Origin: Pseudomonadota bacterium
GTDB taxonomy: Bacteria > Pseudomonadota > Alphaproteobacteria > Acetobacterales > Acetobacteraceae
Reading direction: 5' to 3'
Assembly: GCA_021807975.1 (NCBI GenBank)
Contig: JAKBCJ010000180.1
Span: 1-8,794 of the forward strand
Length of the DNA stretch: 8,794 nucleotides
Notes under the pieces: model-generated
Databases searched by the model: none
What the model saw: only the letters and a program-made list of their open reading frames with translations
What the model was told of the DNA's origin: nothing
Position numbers and translations under genes: made by a program
Part shown: piece after piece, positions 1 through 6,953 of the stretch
How the letters are laid out: the number at the start of each line of letters is the position of its first letter
Numbering within the stretch: the first letter of the stretch is position 1

Positions 1-789
1 CTTGAAGTTGAAGCCTTTCAGCACCGGCAGAACGAGTGTGAACGGCGCCCCCAGCATCGCCCAAACCGCGATGGGCAGGCCAAGCAGCAGACCCGGGGCG
101 ACAGGCCATGTCGGGGGACGCCGACCGGTCGCCTCCTGCCGGCGGGTGGCGTGTTGGCGCCAGATGCCCGTTCCGATAGCACCGATGGCGAAGGTCAGCA
201 GCGCCCAGCTATGCGCCGGTTGCCAATCCAGCAGCGGCACCCGCATGCCGCGGTTGGTCAGAAAGAACGCACTGCCGATGTGCAGCGCCTGCCGCGGGGC
301 GGGCAGGCCCTGGAGAATCGTGTACCAAAACAGCAGTTGCAGCAGCAGCGGAATGTCGCGCAGCACCTCCACATAGAACGCGGTGAGTTTGGACAGCAGC
401 CAGTTCTTCGACAACCGCCCAATGCCGATCAAGGTGCCCAGAATGGTCGCCAGGATGATTCCGATCACCGCCACCTGCAGCGTATTCAGCACACCAATCA
501 ACAACGCCCGTCCATAGGTGCTGACCGCCGGGTTATAGGGGATCAAGGACTCGCCGATCGGAATGCCAGCCACCCGGCCCAGGAAGGCGAACCCGGTGGC
601 GATGTGACGCTGATCCAGGTTTTTCACGGTGTTATCGATCAAATACCAGGCGATTGCGGCAACAATGCCGACAATGACAACCTGCCAGACGATGGCTCGG
701 AACACCGGGTCGGACCAGGACAGCCGCATGCGTCGTTTGGGGGCCCGCCGAACAGCGATCAGGCGAGGATCGGCGGTTGTCGGGGACAT
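1..789 (-). CDS. aapQ: General L-amino acid ABC transporter permease, AapQ/BztB-like (partial, 3' end off the left edge)
   Basis: Inner-membrane permease subunit of a polar or general amino-acid ABC importer (AapJQMP/BztABCD type). It would pair with AapM, the AapP ATPase and a periplasmic binding protein. The frame is open from the ATG at 789 to position 1, giving 263 residues of a family usually near 400. A short charged N-terminus leads to a first membrane segment (about residues 30-51). The family signature IPYNPAVSTYGRALLIG (about 83-99) opens the permease core, followed by a long hydrophobic segment (about 97-124) and then YVEVLRDIPLLLQLLFWYT (about 139-157), as in His/Glu-type permeases. 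A linker (about 160-195) precedes two more hydrophobic stretches, and the visible part ends in GFNFK, also typical of AapQ. An AGGGAG ribosome site lies 11 nt before the ATG. The binding-protein gene that usually precedes aapQ is not here; a LysR gene occupies that side. Family call is strong; exact substrate range is not readable. Confidence 0.9.
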   Translation of the reverse strand, partial: MSPTTADPRLIAVRRAPKRRMRLSWSDPVFRAIVWQVVIVGIVAAIAWYLIDNTVKNLDQRHIATGFAFLGRVAGIPIGESLIPYNPAVSTYGRALLIGVLNTLQVAVIGIILATILGTLIGIGRLSKNWLLSKLTAFYVEVLRDIPLLLQLLFWYTILQGLPAPRQALHIGSAFFLTNRGMRVPLLDWQPAHSWALLTFAIGAIGTGIWRQHATRRQEATGRRPPTWPVAPGLLLGLPIAVWAMLGAPFTLVLPVLKGFNFK

Positions 790-814
790 GATGGGGCAGT
801 CTCCCTGGTTGATG

Positions 815-856
815 CCCGATTGGTTAGGCAAGATCGGGGCCACGCGCAATGCGTGG
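815..856 (-). promoter_or_regulatory. Two adjacent inverted repeats in the aapQ leader, with a possible -10 box alongside
   Basis: Upstream of aapQ lie CCCGAT (815-820) paired with ATCGGG (833-838), and CCACGC (840-845) paired with GCGTGG (851-856), the latter a 6-bp stem with a 5-nt loop. On the minus strand TATACAAT (864-857) sits just upstream and could be a -10 box, which would start transcription near 850, inside the second repeat. No good -35 is visible at 16-18 nt. The repeats could be an operator or leader hairpins. The dyads are seen directly; function is inferred and weak. Confidence 0.3.
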
Positions 857-995
857 ATTGTATATCGATGCCGGCAAAGCCGCGGCGGTCCACCCGGGAC
901 CAGCAAACCGGAACGGTAACACCGGAAATCCAATACTGCCGTACTGCACCCCGATCGCGATCCCGGACCCAGCCCTCTACCCGCCCCCAAAGCGG

Positions 996-1886
996 CTAAA
1001 CCCCGGCGCTGGCCGACGGTTTCAGCAGTTCAGCCAGAAGCTGATTCGGAAATCTGCGCTTCTGAACGATGGCGTAAAACCTCTCGGTGACTTCGGGAAT
1101 ACGGCAGTGCTCCACCAGCACGCCCGTTTCCAATTCGTCGCGTACAACGATGGGCGGCACCAGGGTGACACCTTCGCGTTCCCGCGCCAGAAGCCGCAAC
1201 ATCGCCATGTCATCGACCTCGGCCAGTACCGTCGGACGGATTCCCGCCAGTTCCAGCAACCGATCGAACGCAACACGAATATCGCTGTCCAGGCTCGGCA
1301 GCAGCACCGGCACGCCGCGCAGGTCCTCGGGAAAGCGGAATGGCCCGCTGCCCGGGCGCGGCCGGCCAACCAGACTAACTGGCTGCTGGTTGAGAACATG
1401 ATTTCGCAAGGCGGATCGCGCATCGCGCGGCGCGGCACTGTTGGCCAGCACGACGTCGATGGCATGCGCCTCCAGATGCCCCAGCAAATCGCGCATCGTT
1501 CCCGAACGGACGATAAGCTCCACGTCGGCGCGGCCGACCAGCGGACGGAGAAATTCGAGTTGGAAGTTCCGCGAGAGGGTCGTCAGTGCGCCGACCCTTA
1601 GAACCTGGCGATTGGCGGCAGGGCGTCCATGCAGGGTGCTCAGCAATTCCCGGCCTGCCTCGAAGACCGTATCGGCATAGTCCAGCGCGATCTGGCCAGC
1701 CTCGGTAAGGTCGAGCCGCCTACCCACCCGATCGAAGAGCTTGTGGCCAATCTGCTGCTCAAGCTTCTGAATTTGCACGGACAGCGCCGATTGCGACAGA
1801 TTCATACGTTCGGCCGCCCGGGTCAGGCCACCTTCGTGCGCCACCGCCCAGAAGTAGCGAAGATGGTTAAAATTCAGATCGCGCAT
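996..1886 (-). CDS. LysR-family transcriptional regulator, NhaR-like; likely regulator of the divergent dab operon
   Basis: A 296-residue DNA-binding regulator of normal LysR length. Residues about 4-64 form the winged helix-turn-helix (NHLRYFWAVAHEGGLTRAAE, then LSQSALSVQIQKLEQQIG). The rest is the two-lobed effector-binding domain. Resemblance is closest to E. coli NhaR: the NHLRYFW start, the EVDDMAML segment followed by VTLVPP, and ERFYAIVQKRRF near the end follow that protein's pattern. The ATG at 1886 is chosen because the HTH begins almost at once; no ribosome site precedes it, and a candidate promoter would make the message leaderless. It is divergent from dabB with 101 bp between start codons, and a LysR-type box lies two bases upstream of its ATG. 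This arrangement suggests it controls both dabBA and itself. NhaR-like proteins respond to Na+ or pH in E. coli; here the effector is unknown and may relate to inorganic carbon. Family call is strong, target is inference. Confidence 0.93.
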   Translation of the reverse strand: MRDLNFNHLRYFWAVAHEGGLTRAAERMNLSQSALSVQIQKLEQQIGHKLFDRVGRRLDLTEAGQIALDYADTVFEAGRELLSTLHGRPAANRQVLRVGALTTLSRNFQLEFLRPLVGRADVELIVRSGTMRDLLGHLEAHAIDVVLANSAAPRDARSALRNHVLNQQPVSLVGRPRPGSGPFRFPEDLRGVPVLLPSLDSDIRVAFDRLLELAGIRPTVLAEVDDMAMLRLLAREREGVTLVPPIVVRDELETGVLVEHCRIPEVTERFYAIVQKRRFPNQLLAELLKPSASAGV

Positions 1887-1888
1887 AT

Positions 1889-1907
1889 CGTTCTATAAAA
1901 CAGAACG
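1889..1907. promoter_or_regulatory. LysR-type operator (T-N11-A dyad) between the LysR gene and dabB
   Basis: CGTTCT (1889-1894) and AGAACG (1902-1907) are a perfect 6-bp inverted repeat around ATAAAAC. Its core TCTATAAAACAGA fits the LysR consensus T-N11-A exactly. The hexamer TATCGT occurs at 1886-1891 and again at 1908-1913, 22 bp (about two helical turns) apart, so a second half-site for tetramer binding is possible. The AT-rich middle overlaps TATAAA/TTTATA, so bound protein would touch promoter elements. The symmetry is seen directly; binding by the adjacent regulator is inferred. Confidence 0.65.
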
Positions 1908-1922
1908 TATCGTCGAAAACAA
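1894..1922 (-). promoter_or_regulatory. Candidate promoter of the LysR gene (leaderless)
   Basis: On the minus strand TTGTTT (1922-1917) and TTTATA (1899-1894) are separated by 17 nt, a sigma-70-like arrangement. Predicted initiation near 1886-1887 coincides with the ATG at 1886, which fits the absence of a ribosome site before that start. The -10 lies inside the LysR dyad, so autorepression would be expected. Match to consensus is moderate only. Confidence 0.4.
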
Positions 1923-1930
1923 TGAATTTT

Positions 1931-1952
1931 TATCGGCAAGGCCGGCCAGATA
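1931..1952 (+). repeat. Short bulged hairpin in the dabB leader
   Basis: TATC-GGC (1931-1937) pairs with GCC-A-GATA (1945-1952), leaving one bulged A and a 7-nt loop; the region also contains the 8-bp palindrome GGCCGGCC (1940-1947). It ends 22 nt before the dabB ribosome site GAGGAA. It could be part of the 5' leader or a protein-binding dyad. No riboswitch family is recognised and it may be chance in GC-rich DNA. Confidence 0.2.
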
Positions 1953-1987
1953 CCAATCCCTCGAACACAGTCCCGAGGAAAAAAACC

Positions 1988-3547
1988 ATGCCGATCTATT
2001 GCCTGCCGCTGCTCGCACCCGCGGTCCTGCTGCCAGGCGCTATCCTGGCATTCCTCTACCGGCCGGGCGGGGGACGCGCCTGGCTCCATCTGGCCGAAGC
2101 AACGGCGGCGGCTGCCATCGTTGCCGCCTTGGCGTCCGCGGTGCTGCTCGCGGTGCAGGGGCCGGGCGGCAGTCCCCTCCTCGGGCAGGCAGGCATCGGC
2201 TTTTCGATCCGCCTGGATGCTGTCAGCGTTTCGATGCTGCTGCTGGTGTCGTTCATCGGCTGGATCGTCATCCGTTACGCCGCCACCTATTTGGACGGCG
2301 AGCCACGGCAGGGGGCCTTCGCGGGCTGGCTGTGCCTGACCCTCGCCGCCGTGCTGCTGCTGGTGCTGGCCGGCAATCTGGTTCAGCTCGCCGCGGCGTG
2401 GATCGCCACCAGCCTTGCGTTGCACCGGTTGCTGCTGTTCTACCCGGATCGCGTGGCGGCCCGGCGGGCGGCGCGCAAGAAGTTCGTCACCGCCCGGATC
2501 GGCGATGCGGCACTGGCGGGTGCGGCCGCGGTACTGACAATCCGCTTCGGCACGACGGACATCGCGGCGATTCTTCATGCCGCCAGGGCGGCGGGCGGGG
2601 ACGGTTTCATATCCGCTGCCAGCGGGCTGCTTGCCGTCGCCGCGCTGTTGAAATCGGCCCAGTTTCCAGCGCATGGCTGGCTGACCGAGGTGATGGAAAC
2701 GCCGACCCCGGTCTCCGCGCTTCTGCATGCCGGGGTCATCAACGCGGGCGGTTTTCTGCTGATCCGGTTTGCCGACGTGGTGGTGCTGTCTCCGGGCGTG
2801 CTCGCGGTGCTGGTAGCGGTCGGTGGGTTCACGGCCATCTTCGGCGGCTTGGCGATGCTAACCCAGCCAGCGGTCAAGACGTCGCTGGCCTGGTCCACCG
2901 TGGCCCAGATGGGTTTTATGATCCTGGAATGCGGATTGGCTCTGTTTCCGCTGGCGCTGCTGCATATCCTGGCGCACTCGCTGTATAAGGCCCACGCTTT
3001 CCTGGCTTCCGGGGGCGCCGTGGACAATGTTGCCGCCATTCGGCGGCCGGGCCCGGTCGCCATACCCAAAGCCGGCGCGGTCGCCCGGGCATTCCTGGCG
3101 GCCCTGGCACTTTATGCCGCCATCGGGTTTGCCTTCGGCCTCCAGCATAAATCGCCGCAAGCCATCGCGCTGGGCGCCATCCTGATTTTCGGCGTCGCCT
3201 ATCTGCTGGCGCAAGGCTTCGCGGACGCCGCGCCCGCCGCATTGACCCGCCGGACAGCCGTGTATGCCGTTGCGATGTCGATCGGCTACTTCGCGCTTCA
3301 GCTATGCGCTGGCTGGCTGACCCGCGGCGTGCTGCCGCCGCCGCCCGTGCCCGGTCCGCTGGAATGGGTCCTTATCGTCCTCGCGGTGACCAGCTTCGGA
3401 TTGGCGGCCATCGTCCAGGCGATGTTCCCGCTGTGGGCTTACCACCCGGCCGCGGCGGGGCTGCGCGTGCATCTCTCCAACGGCTTTTACGTCAACGCGC
3501 TGTTCGACCGCCTGCTGCGGGGCTGGTCGGTTCGCGACGCATCCTGA
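1988..3547 (+). CDS. dabB: DabB, membrane subunit of the DAB inorganic-carbon pump (Mrp/NuoL antiporter-like)
   Basis: A 519-residue polytopic inner-membrane protein with many hydrophobic helices along its length, of the proton-antiporter family (NuoL/MrpA/MpsA-like). Known DabB proteins partner DabA and are thought to pass H+ or Na+ to energise CO2-to-bicarbonate conversion. The antiporter core is clear: LLKSAQFPAHGWLTEVMETP, with the conserved lysine K222 and H229, then TPVSALLHAGVINAGGFLL, and later KTSLAWSTVAQMGFM and HSLYKAHAFLASG. At the position of the NuoL TM5 glutamate (GWEG) it reads AWIATSLALHRLLLFYPDR, with I139 replacing Glu, so ion handling should differ from complex I. The end (HLSNGFYVNALFDRLLRGW) is typical of DabB. 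I chose the ATG at 1988 because GAGGAA sits 7 nt before it; an upstream in-frame ATG at 1922 would add 22 polar residues and has no ribosome site. dabA follows after 19 bp. Confidence 0.93.
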   Translation: MPIYCLPLLAPAVLLPGAILAFLYRPGGGRAWLHLAEATAAAAIVAALASAVLLAVQGPGGSPLLGQAGIGFSIRLDAVSVSMLLLVSFIGWIVIRYAATYLDGEPRQGAFAGWLCLTLAAVLLLVLAGNLVQLAAAWIATSLALHRLLLFYPDRVAARRAARKKFVTARIGDAALAGAAAVLTIRFGTTDIAAILHAARAAGGDGFISAASGLLAVAALLKSAQFPAHGWLTEVMETPTPVSALLHAGVINAGGFLLIRFADVVVLSPGVLAVLVAVGGFTAIFGGLAMLTQPAVKTSLAWSTVAQMGFMILECGLALFPLALLHILAHSLYKAHAFLASGGAVDNVAAIRRPGPVAIPKAGAVARAFLAALALYAAIGFAFGLQHKSPQAIALGAILIFGVAYLLAQGFADAAPAALTRRTAVYAVAMSIGYFALQLCAGWLTRGVLPPPPVPGPLEWVLIVLAVTSFGLAAIVQAMFPLWAYHPAAAGLRVHLSNGFYVNALFDRLLRGWSVRDAS

Positions 3548-3566
3548 CACGACCGGAGCCACGATC

Positions 3567-5993
3567 ATGAACGACGGCACGACTTCTATTCCTTACGATC
3601 CCATCGGCCTGGACGCCGCCGTGGACAAAGCGGCCAGAGCGATCCCCCCCGCCTGGCCATTAGCATCCAGCGTTGCGGTCAATCCGTTCCTTGGCCAGTC
3701 GGACAAAGGCCTTGCTCAGACAGGCGTTCTGCTGGCGCGGGTCGCAGGCATTTCGGTAACCATGCCGCGTTCCTGGTACCAGGAACGGATCGAGTCGGGT
3801 GCCATCGCCGACGAGGACCTGGCGGCGGCTCTGGCCGCGGCACCGGCCGGGCCGCGGCCCGCCAGCCTGGAGGCGTTGAAAATCGCCGCGCGCGGCACCG
3901 CACCGGCCGTATCGGCGGTTCCGACGGTCGCCGCCCTGGCCGCGGACGTTTCGGGGATCGACTGGCCCGGCTTCATCGCCGATCGCTTCGGCGCATGGGC
4001 TGGCGGGTATTTCGACGAAGGTCAGGCGTTGTGGGCAGCCCCGCGCGGACGCAGCGCCTATGCCGCCTGGCGCGCCGTGGCGACTCATGACCTGACACCG
4101 GAAATCGCCGGGCTGCCGCGGTTCGCGGCTTACGTCTCCGACGCCCCCGAATCGGCATCGGACGCACGCGCAAGGGCGGCAGCTCGCCTGGGTCTGGCGC
4201 CAGAGGCGCTGGAAACATACTTCCACCAGTTGCTGACGACGCTTGGCGGCTGGGCACAGTATGCGCGGTACAAACTATGGCAGGCAGAACTCGCTGGCCA
4301 ATCCGACGCAACAATTGCCGACTTCCTGACGATCCGGCTGCTGTGGGAAGAAGCTCTGTTCGAACGCTATGCCGGACAGATTGGCCCCCAATGGGCGGCT
4401 GCGTGCTTGGCTCATGCCGCCCCTGTCCTGCCCGGCCGCGATGCCTCGACCGACGCCATCCTTCAGGAGGCGGCGGAGCGGGCGGCACAGCGCGCATTGG
4501 CGAAGATACTCGCGGCACCCGCCAAGGCGGCGGCTGAAACCCGGCCGGCCTTGCAGGCAGCGTTCTGTATCGATGTTCGGTCGGAGGTCTTCCGCCGCGC
4601 CCTCGAAGCACTCGATCCGCGCATTGCAACGCTCGGTTTTGCCGGATTTTTCGGCATCGCCGCGTCGCACCGGCGGTTCGCATCCGATGTAACGGAATCG
4701 CGGCTGCCGGTTCTGCTCAGTCCCCGCGTGAGGACGTGTTCCGGCGGCCCCGAGGATGCGCCCGCGGATCGGTCCGCCCGTTTCAAGGCGCGCGCAACGC
4801 GCGCCCTGGGCCGGTTCAAGCTGGCGGCCGTGTCATCCTTCGCCTTCGTCGAGGCGACCGGACCGATCTATGCGGGCAAGCTTTTGCACGACGCCCTTGG
4901 CATGGCCTCCAGACCGCCGCCGCCGGACCCGCTGCCGCGCTTCGATCCCGCACCCGATCTGGCGGCCCGCACCGAAACTGCCGCGACCGTGCTACGGGCG
5001 ATGTCGCTGACCTCCGGCTTCGCCCGCCTTGTGCTGCTGACAGGGCATGGTGCGCGTGCCGTCAACAATCCCCACCTCAGCGCACTGCATTGCGGTGCGT
5101 GCGGCGGGTACTCCGGCGAAGTCAATGCGCGCCTGCTCGCTTCCCTGCTGAACGACACGGAGGTCCGGGCCGGTCTTGCCGCGCAGGGCATCGACATCCC
5201 GGCGGATACATTGTTCCTGGGCGCGCTGCACGACACGACCACGGACGAGGTCACCATCTACGCCGGAGATCGTCCGTCGCCGTCGCATCGGGCGGATATC
5301 GAGCAAGCACGCACTTGGCTCAGCGCGGCCGGGCTGGCGGCGCGCGGCGAACGCGCCCTGCGCCTTCCGCGCGCCGCCAACGCAAACGGCATCGGGAAGC
5401 GAAGCCGCGACTGGTCGGAGGTCCGGCCGGAATGGGCACTTGCTGGCTGCAACGCTTTCATCGCCGCGCCACGCGCACGCTCGGCGGGCAAGAACCTGGG
5501 AGGCCGAGCCTTCCTCCACGATTATCATTGGGAGCAGGACAAGGACTTCCGCGTCCTGGAACTGATCCTGACCGCGCCGGTAGTCGTGGCGAGTTGGATC
5601 AGCCTGCAATACTACGGGTCCACCGTGGCGCCGCTTGTGTTCGGCGGCGGCAACAAGTTGCTGCACAACGTCACGGGCGGCATTGGCGTCGTCGAAGGTA
5701 ACGGCGGCCTGCTGCGCACCGGCCTGCCCTGGCAATCGGTGCATGACGGACGCCGATACGCCCACGAGCCGTTGCGGCTTTCGGTTTGTATCGAAGCACC
5801 GCACGAGGCAATGACCGGCATTCTGCGGCGGCACGCCGAGGTCCGCGCTCTGTTCGACAATCGCTGGCTGCATCTGTTCGCGCTCGACGGCGCGGGGCAC
5901 ATGGCCTGGCGCTATGCGGGCGGCCTGCAATGGACCGCGACAGGCGAGAACCGAATCGCCGAACCGCCGCCCCCGCTGCAACTGACCGCCTGA
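3567..5993 (+). CDS. dabA: DabA, zinc carbonic-anhydrase-like subunit of the DAB inorganic-carbon pump (DUF2309/UPF0753)
   Basis: A large soluble protein of 808 residues without membrane helices, the usual DabA size. In the characterised Halothiobacillus complex DabA binds DabB at the cytoplasmic face and carries a beta-carbonic-anhydrase-like zinc site whose activity appears only in the pumping complex. The site is complete here: C334 and D336 in FCIDVRSE, H494 in LLTGHGARAVNNPH, and C509 in HCGACGGYSGEVNARLLASL. The 15-residue spacing H494-C509 equals that of the reported zinc ligands H524 and C539, and D336/R338 match the catalytic Asp-Arg pair. Other family marks are VAVNPFLG (about residues 35-42), SRDWSEVRPEWALAGCNAFI and the C-terminal block with SWISLQYYGSTVAP, GGGNKLLHNVTGGIGVVEGN and GLPWQSVHDG. 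ATG at 3567 has CGGAG 8 nt upstream. It is co-transcribed with dabB by spacing. Staphylococcal MpsB is a homologue, so a role in heterotrophic CO2 supply is as possible as autotrophy. Confidence 0.96.
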   Translation: MNDGTTSIPYDPIGLDAAVDKAARAIPPAWPLASSVAVNPFLGQSDKGLAQTGVLLARVAGISVTMPRSWYQERIESGAIADEDLAAALAAAPAGPRPASLEALKIAARGTAPAVSAVPTVAALAADVSGIDWPGFIADRFGAWAGGYFDEGQALWAAPRGRSAYAAWRAVATHDLTPEIAGLPRFAAYVSDAPESASDARARAAARLGLAPEALETYFHQLLTTLGGWAQYARYKLWQAELAGQSDATIADFLTIRLLWEEALFERYAGQIGPQWAAACLAHAAPVLPGRDASTDAILQEAAERAAQRALAKILAAPAKAAAETRPALQAAFCIDVRSEVFRRALEALDPRIATLGFAGFFGIAASHRRFASDVTESRLPVLLSPRVRTCSGGPEDAPADRSARFKARATRALGRFKLAAVSSFAFVEATGPIYAGKLLHDALGMASRPPPPDPLPRFDPAPDLAARTETAATVLRAMSLTSGFARLVLLTGHGARAVNNPHLSALHCGACGGYSGEVNARLLASLLNDTEVRAGLAAQGIDIPADTLFLGALHDTTTDEVTIYAGDRPSPSHRADIEQARTWLSAAGLAARGERALRLPRAANANGIGKRSRDWSEVRPEWALAGCNAFIAAPRARSAGKNLGGRAFLHDYHWEQDKDFRVLELILTAPVVVASWISLQYYGSTVAPLVFGGGNKLLHNVTGGIGVVEGNGGLLRTGLPWQSVHDGRRYAHEPLRLSVCIEAPHEAMTGILRRHAEVRALFDNRWLHLFALDGAGHMAWRYAGGLQWTATGENRIAEPPPPLQLTA

Positions 5994-6041
5994 CAGCGGA
6001 CACGGTCATTTTCCGGAACTTAGAAAGAGCGAGCCAACATC

Positions 6042-6947
6042 GTGAGCAGCAGCGGTTATCATCTATCCTGGCTGGAGGCGGAGTCGATCCACATCATTCG
6101 CGAGGTGGCCGCCGAGGCTCGAAACCCGGTCATGCTTTTCTCGGCGGGCAAAGACTCGACGGTGATGGCACACTTGGCGATCAGAGCCTTCTATCCGGCT
6201 AAGCCGCCTTTTCCTTTGCTCCATGTGGACTCGACATGGGAATTCAGGTCGCTGCTTGCGTTTCGCAATGCGTTCGCCGCTGAACATGGCCTGCAGCTAA
6301 TCGTCCACGCGAATGAAGAAGGCCGGGCAGCGGGCATCGGTCCATTCGATTACGGCGACCGGTACACCGCGATCATGCGAACGGAGCCGTTGAAGGAAGC
6401 CCTGGATAAGGGCGGCTATGACTTCGTTTTTGGCGGCGCTCGGCGCGACGAGGAGAAATCCCGTGCCAAGGAGCGGATCGTATCCGTTCGTAACGCCGGT
6501 CATGCGTGGGATCCGCGCCAGCAACGACCGGAACTGTGGCGGACGTACAATATGCGCCTCGCGCCGGGGCAGACGGCCCGCGTGTTCCCGCTGTCCAATT
6601 GGACGGAGACCGACATCTGGCAGTACGCCCTTCTTCGCAACATCGCACTTGCCCCGCTCTACTTCGCGGCGCCTCGCCCGGTCGTTGAAAGAAATGGCGC
6701 CCTTATCGTGGTCGATGACGAGAGCCGCATGCCTTTGCACCGCGGCGAGACAATTCGCTTCATGAATGTCCGGTTTCGCACGTTAGGCTGTTGGCCGGTC
6801 ACCGGCGCAGTCGAGTCCGACGCCAGCGACCTGAAGTCGGTCGTAGACGAGGTGCTTCGGGCGTCATCGTCCGAGCGTCAGGGGCGTATCGGCGATGGGA
6901 AGGATGGCGGATCGCTGGAGCAGAAGAAACGCGAAGGGTATTTCTGA
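6042..6947 (+). CDS. cysD: CysD-like sulfate adenylyltransferase subunit 2 (PP-loop), without an adjacent cysN
   Basis: A 301-residue cytosolic protein matching CysD over its whole length. CysD adenylylates sulfate (ATP + sulfate to APS + PPi) and normally needs the GTPase CysN. Seen here: LEAESIHIIREV at 11-22, a PP-loop LFSAGKDST (32-40; usually SIGKDS), GGARRDEEKSRAKER (131-145), DPRQQRPELW, VFPLSNWTETDIWQY, VRFRTLGCWPVTGAVES, and the terminal SSERQGR and QKKREGYF. The usual HVDTGWKF or HVDTTWKF reads HVDSTWEFR, with E67 in place of the lysine I expect. Translation starts at GTG 6042, which puts the family N-terminus in register; only a weak purine stretch precedes it. It lies 48 bp after dabA on the same strand and is probably the last gene of the operon. 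No CysN, CysC or reductase gene flanks it, although cysD and cysN normally sit together. It may serve a CysN encoded elsewhere, be a second copy, or be a diverged paralogue. Confidence 0.92.
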   Translation: MSSSGYHLSWLEAESIHIIREVAAEARNPVMLFSAGKDSTVMAHLAIRAFYPAKPPFPLLHVDSTWEFRSLLAFRNAFAAEHGLQLIVHANEEGRAAGIGPFDYGDRYTAIMRTEPLKEALDKGGYDFVFGGARRDEEKSRAKERIVSVRNAGHAWDPRQQRPELWRTYNMRLAPGQTARVFPLSNWTETDIWQYALLRNIALAPLYFAAPRPVVERNGALIVVDDESRMPLHRGETIRFMNVRFRTLGCWPVTGAVESDASDLKSVVDEVLRASSSERQGRIGDGKDGGSLEQKKREGYF

Positions 6948-6953
6948 CCATCG

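Noticed and set aside
953..962. GATCGCGATC palindrome after the LysR gene as a terminator
   Set aside because: Short, no loop and no T-run; chance in GC-rich sequence is likely.
151..999. Long plus-strand open frame over the aapQ region
   Set aside because: Its translation is low-complexity and rich in Gln, Arg, Asp and Pro with no recognisable family, and it is antisense to a well-supported permease; long antisense frames are expected in GC-rich DNA.
1922..1987. In-frame upstream ATG of dabB giving a 541-residue protein
   Set aside because: No ribosome site precedes it, the extra 22 residues are polar and unlike the family N-terminus, and the ATG at 1988 has GAGGAA at ideal spacing.
1874..2728. 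Minus-strand open frame antisense to dabB
   Set aside because: Arg/Gln/Gly-rich with no recognisable family, and it overlaps the convincing DabB frame and the LysR start region.
4992..5981. Minus-strand 329-codon open frame antisense to dabA
   Set aside because: No recognisable domain, and it overlaps the most conserved zinc-site region of dabA; a shadow frame.
6121..6240. Lower GC in the 5' part of cysD (hand count 68 of 120) than in some dabA stretches, as a sign of separate transfer
   Set aside because: A line of pal (7381-7440) counts 36 of 60 and a line of dabA (5521-5580) 35 of 60, so the difference is within the variation of this window.
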